Below the pieces are notes generated by a model. It made no database searches. It was not told the origin of the DNA and saw only the letters and a program-made list of their open reading frames with translations. From assembly GCA_934668515.1 (NCBI GenBank), contig CAKUNS010000004.1, positions 16,642 to 80,641 of the forward strand: 64,000 nucleotides of DNA. The letters are read 5' to 3'. The position numbers and the translations under genes are program-made. The number at the start of each line of letters is the position of its first letter. Positions within the stretch are counted from its first letter, which is position 1. Of the stretch, positions 27,052 to 36,058 are shown piece after piece. The DNA is from an uncultured Eggerthellaceae bacterium. Its GTDB lineage: Bacteria > Actinomycetota > Coriobacteriia > Coriobacteriales > Eggerthellaceae.

Positions 27052-28494
27052 TTAAGCCTCCTTGGTTTGAGAAGCGGTTTTCTTGGAAGGGCGAACGCTT
27101 GCGATGGCGTAGATCAGCGACACCAGGCCGATAGCGGCGCAAACCTTGTAGGCGACGCCGGCGCCCGTGGCCGTGGCAACCTGGATGCTCACATTCGCGC
27201 TGGCAGATGCGGTAACGCTGGTCATGACCGTGATGATAAGCGCTGTGCACAAGCCGCCGGCAACCTGACGACCGGTGTTGGCGATGGCGTTGCCGTGGGC
27301 GATCATGTCGTTTTCCAAGGCATTGACGCCCCACGTGTTCACCGGCATGTTCGCCAGAGCTTGGCCGGCAGCTTGCAGCATGCAGAACAGCGCAACCGCA
27401 GCGATGGGCGTGTTCGCCGTTGAAAGCGAGAGCAGGAACAAGGCGCCGGTCATTAGCGTTAGGCCGAAGATCGAGATAACGCGCGGGCCGAACTTATCGA
27501 AGACGATGCCCGAGATGGGGCTGATGATGATGCCGACCGCCGCAGCAGGCAGCATGGCCATGCCCGTTTCAAAAGCCGAGGCGCCCAGCGCTGTTTGCAG
27601 AAGAAGAGGCAGCAGCGTGTTGGTGACCAGGCAGGCTGCGTTGATGAGGGTAACGATGATGGCCGCTACGCGGAACTCGTGCGTTTTCAGCGTGCCCAGC
27701 TGAAGCAGAGGGTCGTCGATGCGGCCCTGGCGAACGATGAACAACGCCAGGCAGATCACGCCGGCGGCGATGGACCCCAGCACGACGATGCTGCCCCAAC
27801 CGAACGATGAGGCGCTCGAGAAACCGTACAGCAAGCCGCCGAAAGCGATGGTGGAAAGGGCGACCGAGGGAAGATCGAGTTTCGGGTTCTTAAGCTCGCC
27901 CACGTTCTTCAGCATGAAGACGCCCAGAGCCAACACTGCAAACGCAAAAGGCACGATTGCGCCGATCATTGTGCGCCAGCCGTAGGCGTCGATCACGGCG
28001 CCGCCCACGACGGGGCCGACGGCAGGGCCGGCTGACATGACGATGCCCGCCATGCCCATGGCGGTCCCGCGTTTCTCAACGGGGAAAACCAGCATGGGGA
28101 CCACCGAGACCAGCGGCATGAGCACGCCCGATCCTGCGGCCTGAAGCACGCGTCCGGCGATGAGGATAGTGAAATCGGGCGCTGCGGCGCACATCAGCGT
28201 GCCAAGAGCAAACACCAACGTGGCTCCGAAGAAGAGCTTGCGGGTGCTGAATTTGTCGATAAGGAACGCCGATACCGGCACCATGATGCCGCTGACCAGC
28301 GGATAGATGGACATGATCCATTGCGCGGTGGAGGCGTCGATGTTGAAGTCGGCCATGATAACCGGCAGTGCCGGGGACATGACCGTTTGGTTCAGCAGGG
28401 CCAGGAAAGCGCCAAGAACGACGACGGCGACGATGCGGATTTGGGTGCCGGTGATGCGCCCATCGGTGGGTGCGGAAACAGTAGTGCTAGACAT
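27052..28494 (-). CDS. DHA2-family (EmrB/QacA-like) MFS multidrug exporter
   Basis: 480 residues, about 14 membrane helices. Motif A-like LIDKFSTRKLFFG after helix 2, motif C-like GIVMSAGPAVGPVVGGAVIDAYGWR in helix 5 (the antiporter motif of drug:H+ exchangers), and FDKFGPRVISIFG in the second half. It should export hydrophobic toxic compounds using the proton gradient. AAAGGA precedes the ATG. A possible short leader ORF and two hairpins lie between it and the nearest promoter candidate. Confidence 0.9.
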   Translation of the reverse strand: MSSTTVSAPTDGRITGTQIRIVAVVVLGAFLALLNQTVMSPALPVIMADFNIDASTAQWIMSIYPLVSGIMVPVSAFLIDKFSTRKLFFGATLVFALGTLMCAAAPDFTILIAGRVLQAAGSGVLMPLVSVVPMLVFPVEKRGTAMGMAGIVMSAGPAVGPVVGGAVIDAYGWRTMIGAIVPFAFAVLALGVFMLKNVGELKNPKLDLPSVALSTIAFGGLLYGFSSASSFGWGSIVVLGSIAAGVICLALFIVRQGRIDDPLLQLGTLKTHEFRVAAIIVTLINAACLVTNTLLPLLLQTALGASAFETGMAMLPAAAVGIIISPISGIVFDKFGPRVISIFGLTLMTGALFLLSLSTANTPIAAVALFCMLQAAGQALANMPVNTWGVNALENDMIAHGNAIANTGRQVAGGLCTALIITVMTSVTASASANVSIQVATATGAGVAYKVCAAIGLVSLIYAIASVRPSKKTASQTKEA

Positions 28495-28554
28495 AGGTTC
28501 CTTTCGCAGCTATGAGGTTGCCTGCCGCGGACCAATAGGGGCGGCGGCTGGATG

Positions 28555-28578
28555 ATTCGCGTTTGACAGGGCGCGAAT
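28555..28578 (-). promoter_or_regulatory. Hairpin between the 42-codon ORF and the MFS gene
   Basis: ATTCGCG and CGCGAAT form a 7-bp stem with a 10-nt loop directly after the stop codon of the small upstream ORF. A second pairing (GCCGC with GCGGC, around 28525-28545) lies between it and the MFS start. Such paired elements can act as attenuators. Inference. Confidence 0.35.
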
Positions 28579-28707
28579 TCAGCTGCGATAGGAGGAAAGC
28601 GACTGCTTGAAGGCAGGCTGGGCGATTGCTTTTCGGCAAATGTCAGACAAGGCCCCCGGCATGGGGAGCTCGCGATTCAGGGTGTATGCCTCGTTCAGTT
28701 CGTTCAT
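28579..28707 (-). CDS. Candidate 42-residue leader peptide upstream of the MFS exporter
   Basis: ATG to TGA on the minus strand coding 42 residues, beginning MNELNEAYTLNRELPMPG and ending SLSSYRS. Codon use resembles neighbouring genes. No Shine-Dalgarno, but a -35/-10 pair upstream would start transcription about 5 nt before the ATG, which fits a leaderless message. It ends 84 nt before the MFS start. It may be a ribosome-controlled leader for the exporter, a tiny independent protein, or chance. No homology can be claimed. Confidence 0.35.
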   Translation of the reverse strand: MNELNEAYTLNRELPMPGALSDICRKAIAQPAFKQSLSSYRS

Positions 28708-28718
28708 AGCGGAGAGGT

Positions 28719-28747
28719 ACCCTAACAGCCGATTCCCTAAGATTCAA
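28719..28747 (-). promoter_or_regulatory. Candidate sigma-70 promoter for the MFS operon
   Basis: On the minus strand: TTGAAT, 17-nt spacer, TAGGGT. The -35 is good; the -10 keeps only the key T, A and final T. The predicted start is near 28712. Confidence 0.35.
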
Positions 28748-28868
28748 GAGCCGTAACCCAGACGTAAGAATCACTTCAAAGGTGAAAGGCGGGGTTTGTC
28801 TCGCCGTTTGCTCGAGACGCAGCCGTAAGTGCCTTATTTCGTAAAATTACACCAAGCTAACAAAAGAG

Positions 28869-28897
28869 TTGCTAACGGTTCACGTACTATCTAGAAT
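28869..28897 (+). promoter_or_regulatory. Sigma-70 promoter for the MacB/FtsX-type ABC operon
   Basis: TTGCTA, exactly 17 nt, TAGAAT. The -10 is 48 nt before the ATG of the ATPase gene, in the most AT-rich stretch of the neighbourhood. A GCTAAC direct repeat flanks the -35. The remaining bases between 28750 and 28868 hold nothing I can support. Confidence 0.6.
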
Positions 28898-28944
28898 CAT
28901 AAGTTAGAGAAATACAACTATCAGAAGAAGGAAAAGGGATAGAA

Positions 28945-29655
28945 ATGCTCGACAATCCGTTTCTTTCCGTGCGTGACCTTGAGAAATTTTATGGCGAAGG
29001 GGATGCGCGCACAAAGGTTCTTCGTGGGATATCGACCGATGTTGGCAAAGGGGAGATATGCGTTCTTCTTGGTCCATCGGGTTCGGGCAAGTCGACTTTT
29101 CTAAACATCGTCGGCGGTCTTGAGGATGCCGATGCCGGCACGATTCGCGTTGGCGACGAGGAGCTCACTTCGCTCTCTGGCAAAGAGCTGGGGGAATATC
29201 GCAGACGTCAGCTGGGGTTCGTCTTTCAGTTCTACAATTTGGTGCCCGATCTTACTATCCGTGAGAATATCGAGGTCACCGCGCATTTAAGCAAGAACGC
29301 CTTGCCGATCGATGATTTATTGAAGTCTCTGGGTTTGTGGGATCATCGCGGTAAATTCCCGCGCCAGGTTTCAGGCGGACAGCAGCAGCGTTGCGCGATT
29401 GGGCGTGCTTTGGTTAAGAATCCTAGCTTGCTTTTGTGCGACGAGCCTACCGGAGCGCTTGATTACACCACGTCAAAGGAGATCCTCTGTTTGATGGAGG
29501 AGGTTAATCGCGATTACGGTTGCACGATCGTCATCGTCACCCACAACAATGCGATCTCGAACATGGCGCATCGGGTTTTGCGCTTGCACGACGGTGCGCT
29601 GGTGGAGGATCGCGTCAATCCGGTGCGCACTGCCGCATGCGATCTTGAATGGTAG
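28945..29655 (+). CDS. MacB/LolD-type ABC transporter ATPase
   Basis: 236 residues with Walker [11 protein letters not shown]-loop FVFQFYNLV, signature [15 protein letters not shown], Walker [13 protein letters not shown] and the switch His in VTHNN. All catalytic residues are present. This subgroup powers mechanotransmission by FtsX-like permeases rather than classic transport. It is followed 7 bases later by such a permease. A and T appear more often at third codon positions than in nearby housekeeping genes, a mild hint of transfer. Confidence 0.93.
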   Translation: MLDNPFLSVRDLEKFYGEGDARTKVLRGISTDVGKGEICVLLGPSGSGKSTFLNIVGGLEDADAGTIRVGDEELTSLSGKELGEYRRRQLGFVFQFYNLVPDLTIRENIEVTAHLSKNALPIDDLLKSLGLWDHRGKFPRQVSGGQQQRCAIGRALVKNPSLLLCDEPTGALDYTTSKEILCLMEEVNRDYGCTIVIVTHNNAISNMAHRVLRLHDGALVEDRVNPVRTAACDLEW

Positions 29656-29661
29656 GTTGTC

Positions 29662-32211
29662 ATGTCTGCGCTATCGAAGCGGTTTCCCCGCGAACTGAAG
29701 AACAATCTTGGCAAATACCTGGGGATATTCTTGCTTATGGCGGTTGCGATCTCGTTGACCGCAGGTTTTCTCGTTGCTGCAAGTAGCATCGAGAAGTTGC
29801 AGGGCGAGGTTCGCGACACCTATAATCAAGAAGACGGTCAGTTCATCGCTAACTTCCAGGTTTCCGACAAGAACCTACGCGCTGTCGAGAACCTTGGTGT
29901 CCAGGTTTTTCCCAATTTCAGTCGCGACGTATCTTTGGAATACGCCGACGAGCCCGAAGGCGCTGCGCATGTGATGCGCGTTTTCGCCGACCGAACGCAA
30001 GTCGATCTCGCCGCCTACTACGAAGGCCATGCCCCGCAAGCCGACGATGAGCTTGCCATCGATCGCGTGTACGCGGTCCATCACGGCCTTGGGATAGGCG
30101 ATTCGGTCACCGTGGGCGGGAAGTCGTTCAGGGTTTGCGGCATCGTCTCGTTATCCGATTATCAGGCGCTGTTCGAGAAGAACTCCGATTTCGTGTTCAA
30201 CGCGCAATCGTTCTGCGTTGGATTGGTCACGCAAAGCGCGTTCGACTCGTTCGGTCAGGGAAAGCTGCGCTATGTTTATTCGTTCACGTGCGATGACCGG
30301 AGTCTTTCCGATGCCGACCGCGTCGACCTGGAAGAGGATATCGCCGATGCCCTTTCGGACGCCAACGTCGCCATCAGCGACTTCATCGATGCAGATGCCA
30401 ACAACGGCATCACGTATGCGGCCGACGACGTTGTCGGCGATCAGCAGATGTGGCGCGTTCTGCTCTGGATGATCATCGCCATTATGGCCTTCGTTTTCGT
30501 GATCTTGACCGGCTCAACCATCGAGGAAGAAAGCGCGGTTATCGGAACCCTCCTTGCCAGCGGTTATAGGAAAAGCGAGCTCGTGCGCCATTATCTTGCC
30601 ATGCCGATGATCGTTGGCACTGCAGGTGCGCTTCTTGGCAATATGCTGGGTTACACGCTGTTTTCCGAGCCGATGCGCAACTTGTATTACAACAGCTACA
30701 GTCTGCCCCCGTACGAAGCGACGTTCGATCCGCATGTTCTGGTGAACACCACGGTGATTCCCTTGGTGATGTTGTTCGTCATCACCTTGTTCGGGCTTCT
30801 TTTCAAGCTTCGCTGTACCCCGCTTCAGTTCCTGCGCCATGAGACGTCGCGGTCGTCTCGCCGGCGCGGCGCGATGCTGCCCGAAAGGCTGCCTTTCGTC
30901 AGCAGGTTTCGCCTCCGTGTTCTGTTGCAGAACCTGCCTAATTTCGTGACGTTGTTCCTAGGGGTTGTCTTTTCTGGTCTGCTGATGTTGTTCGGGCTTT
31001 GCATGATGCCGTGCGTCTCCTCGTATGCAGACGACTTGCGAAGCAGCTTGGTCTGCGAGCACACATACATGTTGAAGGCCCCGCTTGAGCTTGAAGGAAG
31101 CCAAGCTGACAAGGACGCCTACGCGGCGGCTCTCAAACTGTCCGAGACGGTTGACATGAGCGCCATCGACGAGGATGAGATAGGCGACAAGCTCGCCGAC
31201 ATCGGAGCGGTCGATTTCACCGGCATTGAGCCCGAAGACGTTGGCCTTGGGGGCGTCGACCTAGGCGGATTGAGCTTGCAAGAGTTCTTCTCGCTTGTCG
31301 ATCTTGCCAGCAACGTTTCCGATGACGACGACGCTCACCCGATCAACACGCTTGATAACAGCGAAAAGGCGATCGCCCAGGCCGAGAAGTTCTCGGTTGC
31401 CTCGTTGGACATCCAGCATAAGTCCGGAGAAGGCTACGAGAGCATTTCGGTTTACGGCGTGCAAGACAACTCGTCCTATTGGGAGGACGTCGACGTTTCT
31501 GATAACCGGGTGGTCATAGGAAACGGTTTGGCGGAGAAATACGGCATCAATGCGGGCGATACGTTCACGGTGGAGGACCGATACGGCGGGAAGTCGTACG
31601 AGTTTTGCGTGGACGAGACGTACGGGTCGCTCGGCAACATGAACGTCTATCTGGGGATCGATGCCTTCAATGAGAAATTCGACCATCCTGCAGATTACTT
31701 TAACGGCTATGCGTCGGATGAAAGCCTGAACATCGACTCGCTGTACCTTGTGAACGATCTCACGCCTTCCGACATGGACAAAATCGTGGCGCAGATGGAA
31801 GACTCCATGGGAGGGATGGGCAGGCTGTTGAAGACGGTCGCCGTGGTTATCGCGTTAATACTGATGTACCTCCTTACGAAAACCGTGATCGACCATTCCG
31901 CGCGATCGATTTCGTACATGAAGGTGTTCGGTTATCGAGACGACGAGATCAATCGGCTGTACATCAATTCGATAACCGCCACCGTCGTCGTTTCGGTCGT
32001 TGCATCGATCCCCTTGATTATCTGGGTTCTGAGCATGGTCGTGAAGGTGGCGTTCGCGGAGTACTCCGGGAATTTCGTCATCGCCATCGACCCGGTTTAT
32101 CTCGCGCAGTACATAGCGCTTTCCCTGGTTGCCTATGCCGTCGTCGCGTTCTTGCACGTGCGCCGCATCAAGCGCGTGCCCTTGGCGTTAGCGTTGAAGG
32201 TTCAGGAATAG
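29662..32211 (+). CDS. FtsX-like ABC permease
   Basis: 849 residues. An N-terminal membrane helix (about 18-38) precedes a large extracytoplasmic domain (about 45-250). Three helices follow (about 265-380, including MIIAIMAFVFVILTG), then a connector, another helix near 425, a second outside domain and three C-terminal helices (about 715-840). This is the MacB-like FtsX layout with two permease repeats. With the preceding ATPase it may pump a lipoprotein, peptide or toxin, or relay envelope stress. No regulator gene flanks it. Confidence 0.88.
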   Translation: MSALSKRFPRELKNNLGKYLGIFLLMAVAISLTAGFLVAASSIEKLQGEVRDTYNQEDGQFIANFQVSDKNLRAVENLGVQVFPNFSRDVSLEYADEPEGAAHVMRVFADRTQVDLAAYYEGHAPQADDELAIDRVYAVHHGLGIGDSVTVGGKSFRVCGIVSLSDYQALFEKNSDFVFNAQSFCVGLVTQSAFDSFGQGKLRYVYSFTCDDRSLSDADRVDLEEDIADALSDANVAISDFIDADANNGITYAADDVVGDQQMWRVLLWMIIAIMAFVFVILTGSTIEEESAVIGTLLASGYRKSELVRHYLAMPMIVGTAGALLGNMLGYTLFSEPMRNLYYNSYSLPPYEATFDPHVLVNTTVIPLVMLFVITLFGLLFKLRCTPLQFLRHETSRSSRRRGAMLPERLPFVSRFRLRVLLQNLPNFVTLFLGVVFSGLLMLFGLCMMPCVSSYADDLRSSLVCEHTYMLKAPLELEGSQADKDAYAAALKLSETVDMSAIDEDEIGDKLADIGAVDFTGIEPEDVGLGGVDLGGLSLQEFFSLVDLASNVSDDDDAHPINTLDNSEKAIAQAEKFSVASLDIQHKSGEGYESISVYGVQDNSSYWEDVDVSDNRVVIGNGLAEKYGINAGDTFTVEDRYGGKSYEFCVDETYGSLGNMNVYLGIDAFNEKFDHPADYFNGYASDESLNIDSLYLVNDLTPSDMDKIVAQMEDSMGGMGRLLKTVAVVIALILMYLLTKTVIDHSARSISYMKVFGYRDDEINRLYINSITATVVVSVVASIPLIIWVLSMVVKVAFAEYSGNFVIAIDPVYLAQYIALSLVAYAVVAFLHVRRIKRVPLALALKVQE

Positions 32212-32244
32212 CACGTTCTGAGCGCGCTGAAAGCAAGCTAGTCG

Positions 32245-32275
32245 AGGCCGGTGCCGTCTTGTGGCGCCGGCCTTG
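32245..32275 (+). terminator. GC-rich hairpin after the ABC permease gene
   Basis: AGGCCGGTGCC pairs with GGCGCCGGCCT (one T-G pair, 6-nt loop) and is followed by only two T residues. Weak intrinsic terminator. Confidence 0.5.
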
Positions 32276-32421
32276 CGTCGTGCCTTCGTCCCAGACGCAT
32301 GTGCAGGTTTTCGGAGCCGCTTTGCGGATTCTCAGATTCGCCGCAATCGGGCTTGGCGATGGGGTAAAGTATTTGGTCGAATTTTCAGTTCAGCCATCTT
32401 GGCGCAGCGCAAAGGGGATCT

Positions 32422-34539
32422 ATGGACACCGATCAGAACGTCGCAAACGAGGCTTTCGAGCAAGAGCAGGCGCACCTTACCGAAACCTACGCCAAACTTC
32501 TTGATATCGAAGCGGAAACCGCAGATCGCATCGCTGAAATCCGTCGTCAGGCCACGAAGGACATGAGCGACATGCGCGACGAGCTTGCGCTTGACTTCTC
32601 GTCCGACGACATGGCCATGGAAACTTTGGCGGAGTACCAGTCGATGAACGGCATCATCGAGGGCTACAACCGCGCCATGGAAGTGAGCATGGACCGCTAC
32701 AAGAAGGTCAAGCAGCTTATTCCGCGCGCGTACTTCGCGAAAGTGCAGCTGCAGTTCAAAGCCGGTTCCGCCCCACGCGACATCTACCTGGGAACGGCGG
32801 GCATGACCGATGACGATCGCCGCCACTTCATCGTCGACTGGCGAAGCCCTGTTGCCGAGACCTACTACAACCAAGAGATCGGCCCTACGTCGTATCGCGT
32901 CGATGATTGCGTGATCCATGCCGATTTGAAGGTTCGCCGTCAGTTCGACATCGACCACGACAAGCTGCGCGCGTGCTTCGACACGACGGTTGCCATCGAG
33001 GACCCGTTGCTGCTTTCGAAGCTTTCCGAGCGTCACTCCGAGAAACTACAGGCCATCACCGCAACCATTCAGCGCGAGCAGAACAAGGTCATTCGTCACG
33101 ACGACGTCGACGTGCTGCTGGTCAACGGCATCGCCGGCTCGGGAAAGACCAGCGTGCTTCTGCAGCGCATCGCGTACCTGTTTTACCGCTATCGCGAGGA
33201 TTTGGTTCCCTCTCAGGTGCACCTGTTCACGCCCAATCCCGTTTTCGGCAAGTACATCGACAGCGTCCTTCCCGACATGGGCGAGAGCAACCCTCAGATC
33301 ACCACATGGAACGAGTTCTTCGATCAGCGCGGCCTCACGGGTCGCGGTATGGCCGTTGACGTCCCGGCGCAGAACCTGCGCGCGCTCGAGGAAGCCGTGA
33401 AGGGCCTTGCCTTGGTCGACGGCGACTTCAACGACATCTCGCTTGACGGCCGCGTCATTCTGAAGGCGTCCCAGGTTCGCGGCGTCGTGTCGCGTTTCTC
33501 GCGTGAAACCGCCGGCCCGCGTCTTGCGGCCTTGGTCAACGAAGAGCTGTACGAGCGTTTCGAGAGCAAGCTGAAATCGCTTGCCGGAAGCGATGAGATC
33601 CTTGACATCGTGGACACGCTTCCCGTTACCGAGCAGATCGCCCTGTTCGATCAGCAGATCTCAACCGAGTCGGAGGAAGACCTTAAGAAGTGGTCGCGCC
33701 GCTATGTCGAGGTCAAGTGGGGAAGCGCTGTCAGCCAGATCGACGACTTCTCGTGGCTGAACGTCACGCGCGTCGGCGCCCGCATCACCGGCAGGACCGA
33801 CCTTTCTGCGCTCGAATGGATGTACCTGCGCCTTCTGCTTACGGGCGACTCCGACCGCGATGCGCGCTTCGTCATGATCGACGAGGTGCAAGATTACACG
33901 TTGTCGCAGCTCATGGTGCTGTCACGCTATTTCAGCAGGGCTCACTTCCTGCTTCTGGGCGACCAGCATCAGGCCATCAAGCCCGGCACGGCCACGTTCG
34001 AGCAGATCCACGAGCTGTTCGCCCGCGACCATGGCGTTGTCGACGAGTGCCGCCTTATGACCAGCTATCGCTCGACCCCCGAGATCACCGAGCTTTTCTG
34101 CAGCTTGCTTGACAAGGACGAGCGCGTGCAGACCTCATCGGTTCAGCGCGAGGGTCAGGTGCCCACCATCAAGGCATGCGAAACGCGTGACGAGTGGGAG
34201 AAGGCCCTTCTTGAAGAGGTTCGCATCGGCGCCGGTGAGGGCGGTCTGACGGCGGTCGTTGCGATCGATAGGCAAACCGCCAAGCGCATTTCCAAGTTGT
34301 TAGGCGACGAAGCTGTTTTGGTGAAGGGCGACATGCAACTTCAGGGCTCGGGCGTCGTCGTGCTCGACCTTCCGCTTGCAAAGGGCCTCGAGTTCGACCG
34401 CGTGATCGTCCCCGATGCAACGCCGGCGGCGTACAACGACGACGCGTTGTCGAAGCGCAGGCTCTACACCGCCATTTCGCGTGCCACGCAGCGCGTGACC
34501 ATCCTTTCCGAGGGGCCGCTTACCTCGTTGCTTTCCTAA
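32422..34539 (+). CDS. helD: HelD-like superfamily 1 helicase, RNA polymerase recycling factor
   Basis: 705 residues. The first ~60 residues form a charged coiled coil (the arm that enters the RNA polymerase secondary channel in known HelD proteins), followed by a linker with RRHFIVDWRSPVAETYYN. Walker A is GIAGSGKTSVLLQRIAYL near residue 236, Walker B is MIDEVQDYTLSQL, with later motifs MTSYRSTPEIT and AISRATQRVTIL. HelD frees stalled polymerase and in some actinobacteria confers rifampicin tolerance. AAAGGGGA precedes the ATG. No partner gene in the operon except possibly the small regulator after it. Confidence 0.88.
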   Translation: MDTDQNVANEAFEQEQAHLTETYAKLLDIEAETADRIAEIRRQATKDMSDMRDELALDFSSDDMAMETLAEYQSMNGIIEGYNRAMEVSMDRYKKVKQLIPRAYFAKVQLQFKAGSAPRDIYLGTAGMTDDDRRHFIVDWRSPVAETYYNQEIGPTSYRVDDCVIHADLKVRRQFDIDHDKLRACFDTTVAIEDPLLLSKLSERHSEKLQAITATIQREQNKVIRHDDVDVLLVNGIAGSGKTSVLLQRIAYLFYRYREDLVPSQVHLFTPNPVFGKYIDSVLPDMGESNPQITTWNEFFDQRGLTGRGMAVDVPAQNLRALEEAVKGLALVDGDFNDISLDGRVILKASQVRGVVSRFSRETAGPRLAALVNEELYERFESKLKSLAGSDEILDIVDTLPVTEQIALFDQQISTESEEDLKKWSRRYVEVKWGSAVSQIDDFSWLNVTRVGARITGRTDLSALEWMYLRLLLTGDSDRDARFVMIDEVQDYTLSQLMVLSRYFSRAHFLLLGDQHQAIKPGTATFEQIHELFARDHGVVDECRLMTSYRSTPEITELFCSLLDKDERVQTSSVQREGQVPTIKACETRDEWEKALLEEVRIGAGEGGLTAVVAIDRQTAKRISKLLGDEAVLVKGDMQLQGSGVVVLDLPLAKGLEFDRVIVPDATPAAYNDDALSKRRLYTAISRATQRVTILSEGPLTSLLS

Positions 34540-34566
34540 GATGGAAAGCGTGGACGTGTTTGCGGT

Positions 34567-34821
34567 ATGCGTTCCTTGGGCAGCATAGTGAAGAAGCGCC
34601 AAGTGTTGGTTGGTCAGCGCTTGGCGTTTTGTCGTAAGAGGGCGGGGTTGTCGAAGAGTGAGCTGGCCCGCCTGGCGGGCGTGGGCCGTTCGACTCTGCT
34701 TCGCGCCGAGCGCGGGGAGGATGTTCGGATTGGAACCCTGATGTGCCTTGCGGATGTTCTTGGCGTGCGCGTGCGTGATCTGATGTCTTCGATAGACGAT
34801 TCGCGTTCTCGTGTGGAGTGA
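34567..34821 (+). CDS. Small XRE-family regulator downstream of helD
   Basis: 84 residues. A Cro-like helix-turn-helix at about 17-70 (LAFCRKRAGLSKSELARLAG, RSTLLRAERGEDV, TLMCLADVLGVRV). Starts 27 bases after helD. No good Shine-Dalgarno for the ATG at 34567; a GTG at 34588 is an alternative. No sensor domain. The target is unknown. The ~155 bases after it hold no gene or clear signal. Confidence 0.7.
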   Translation: MRSLGSIVKKRQVLVGQRLAFCRKRAGLSKSELARLAGVGRSTLLRAERGEDVRIGTLMCLADVLGVRVRDLMSSIDDSRSRVE

Positions 34822-34978
34822 GAGGATCGGTTCTTTTTCCGTCTGAAGAAATCCGCGAAAGGTGATTCTTTACGGAACCGTCACCACCTTGTTCCAGCAA
34901 GGCGAGAAAATGAAGCGAAATCGAATGACGATCTGACTCGCGGTTTGCCGTACGAGGAAAGTGAAAGAGGGGATGGCT

Positions 34979-35503
34979 ATGAGCAACGCAATGCCCGGGC
35001 GCCCGATGCGCCTTGCCGGCCGAGAGGTTAAGGGTGCAGCCCAGCTGCGCGAGATCGTCGACGCTTGCCAGACGGTGCGCATTGCCGCCGTCGATAACGA
35101 AGGCGTTTTCATCGTTCCCATGAGCTTCGGCTACGATTGGGCTGATCCTGCGGATCTGGAGGGTTTGGAAGCGCCTCGTCTTGCCCTTTGGGTTCATTCT
35201 GCGGTTGAAGGCCGTAAGGTTGATGTGTTCGATACCGAGCCTCGTGTTGCGATTGAGATGGACGTTCAAGAGGGCGTCATCACGGGGGACTATGCATGTG
35301 CGTACTCGTATGCCTATCGATCGATCGTGGGGACGGGAACGGTGCATCGGATTCAGTCGCCCGAGATGAAACGTTACGGCCTTGAGCGCATTATGGCTCA
35401 TCTGGCACCCGATGCTTTACCTGGATTCACAGATCAGGCGCTTGCTCGCACGAAGATATACTGCATAGACATCGAGAAGTTCACGGGAAAGCAGCGTGCA
35501 TGA
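34979..35503 (+). CDS. Pyridoxamine-5'-phosphate-oxidase-like FMN-binding protein
   Basis: 174 residues of the split-barrel flavin-binding fold: RIAAVDNEGVFIVPMSFGYDW, LALWVHSAVEGRKVDVF, RVAIEMDVQEGVITGDYACAYSYAYRSIVGTG. Close family members include 5-nitroimidazole-resistance (Nim) type proteins, though substrate cannot be read from sequence. ATG at 34979 is preferred because AGAGGGG lies 6 nt upstream; earlier starts at 34961 and 34973 overlap that site. Confidence 0.8.
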   Translation: MSNAMPGRPMRLAGREVKGAAQLREIVDACQTVRIAAVDNEGVFIVPMSFGYDWADPADLEGLEAPRLALWVHSAVEGRKVDVFDTEPRVAIEMDVQEGVITGDYACAYSYAYRSIVGTGTVHRIQSPEMKRYGLERIMAHLAPDALPGFTDQALARTKIYCIDIEKFTGKQRA

Positions 35504-35581
35504 CGGGGAAGCGGGCGTCTTCGATCTTTTGTTCGCGCGACATGGGGACAAGGCGCTGCCTCCGCTGCTGGGCAAGGAACG

Positions 35582-35607
35582 AAAAAAAGCCGCCCGAAGG
35601 CGGCTTC
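35582..35607 (-). terminator. Terminator after tRNA-Asp copy 1
   Basis: On the minus strand AAGCCGCC-TTCG-GGCGGCTT followed by TTTTT; a stable UUCG tetraloop hairpin. Confidence 0.92.
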
Positions 35608-35616
35608 AAGATTCAA

Positions 35617-35693
<77 letters not shown>

Positions 35694-35712
35694 ATTGGTG
35701 CTAGTCTTGGAA

Positions 35713-35737
35713 GAAAAAGCCGCCCGAAGGCGGCTTT
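35713..35737 (-). terminator. Terminator between the two tRNA-Asp copies
   Basis: AAAGCCGCC-TTCG-GGCGGCTTT then TTCTT on the minus strand, nearly identical to the hairpin after copy 1. Its presence between the tRNAs marks the duplication and may lower read-through to copy 1. Confidence 0.88.
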
Positions 35738-35746
35738 CGAATTCAA

Positions 35747-35823
<77 letters not shown>

Positions 35824-35852
35824 ATTGGGTTGCTTCCAAAGCAGCGATAGCC

Positions 35853-35881
35853 AGTATAAGGGAGCCTTATTCATCACGCAA
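35853..35881 (-). promoter_or_regulatory. Promoter of the tRNA-Asp pair
   Basis: On the minus strand TTGCGT, 17-nt spacer, TATACT. The -10 lies 30 nt before the 5' end of tRNA-Asp copy 2. Convincing spacing and sequence. Confidence 0.75.
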
Positions 35882-36058
35882 GGCTTTTTTCCGAACTCGC
35901 GAAAAATCATGTGCAACTTATGGAAAGCCAAGGTCAGGGATGCAACCATGGAGCGATCATCAAGGTTTGGTAACGATTGGATTTCGTCCCTGGTCGTCTT
36001 TCTTTCGGGTTGGGACGGTTAGCGATAAAGTTAAACCTTACACAACAGGAAGGTTTTC

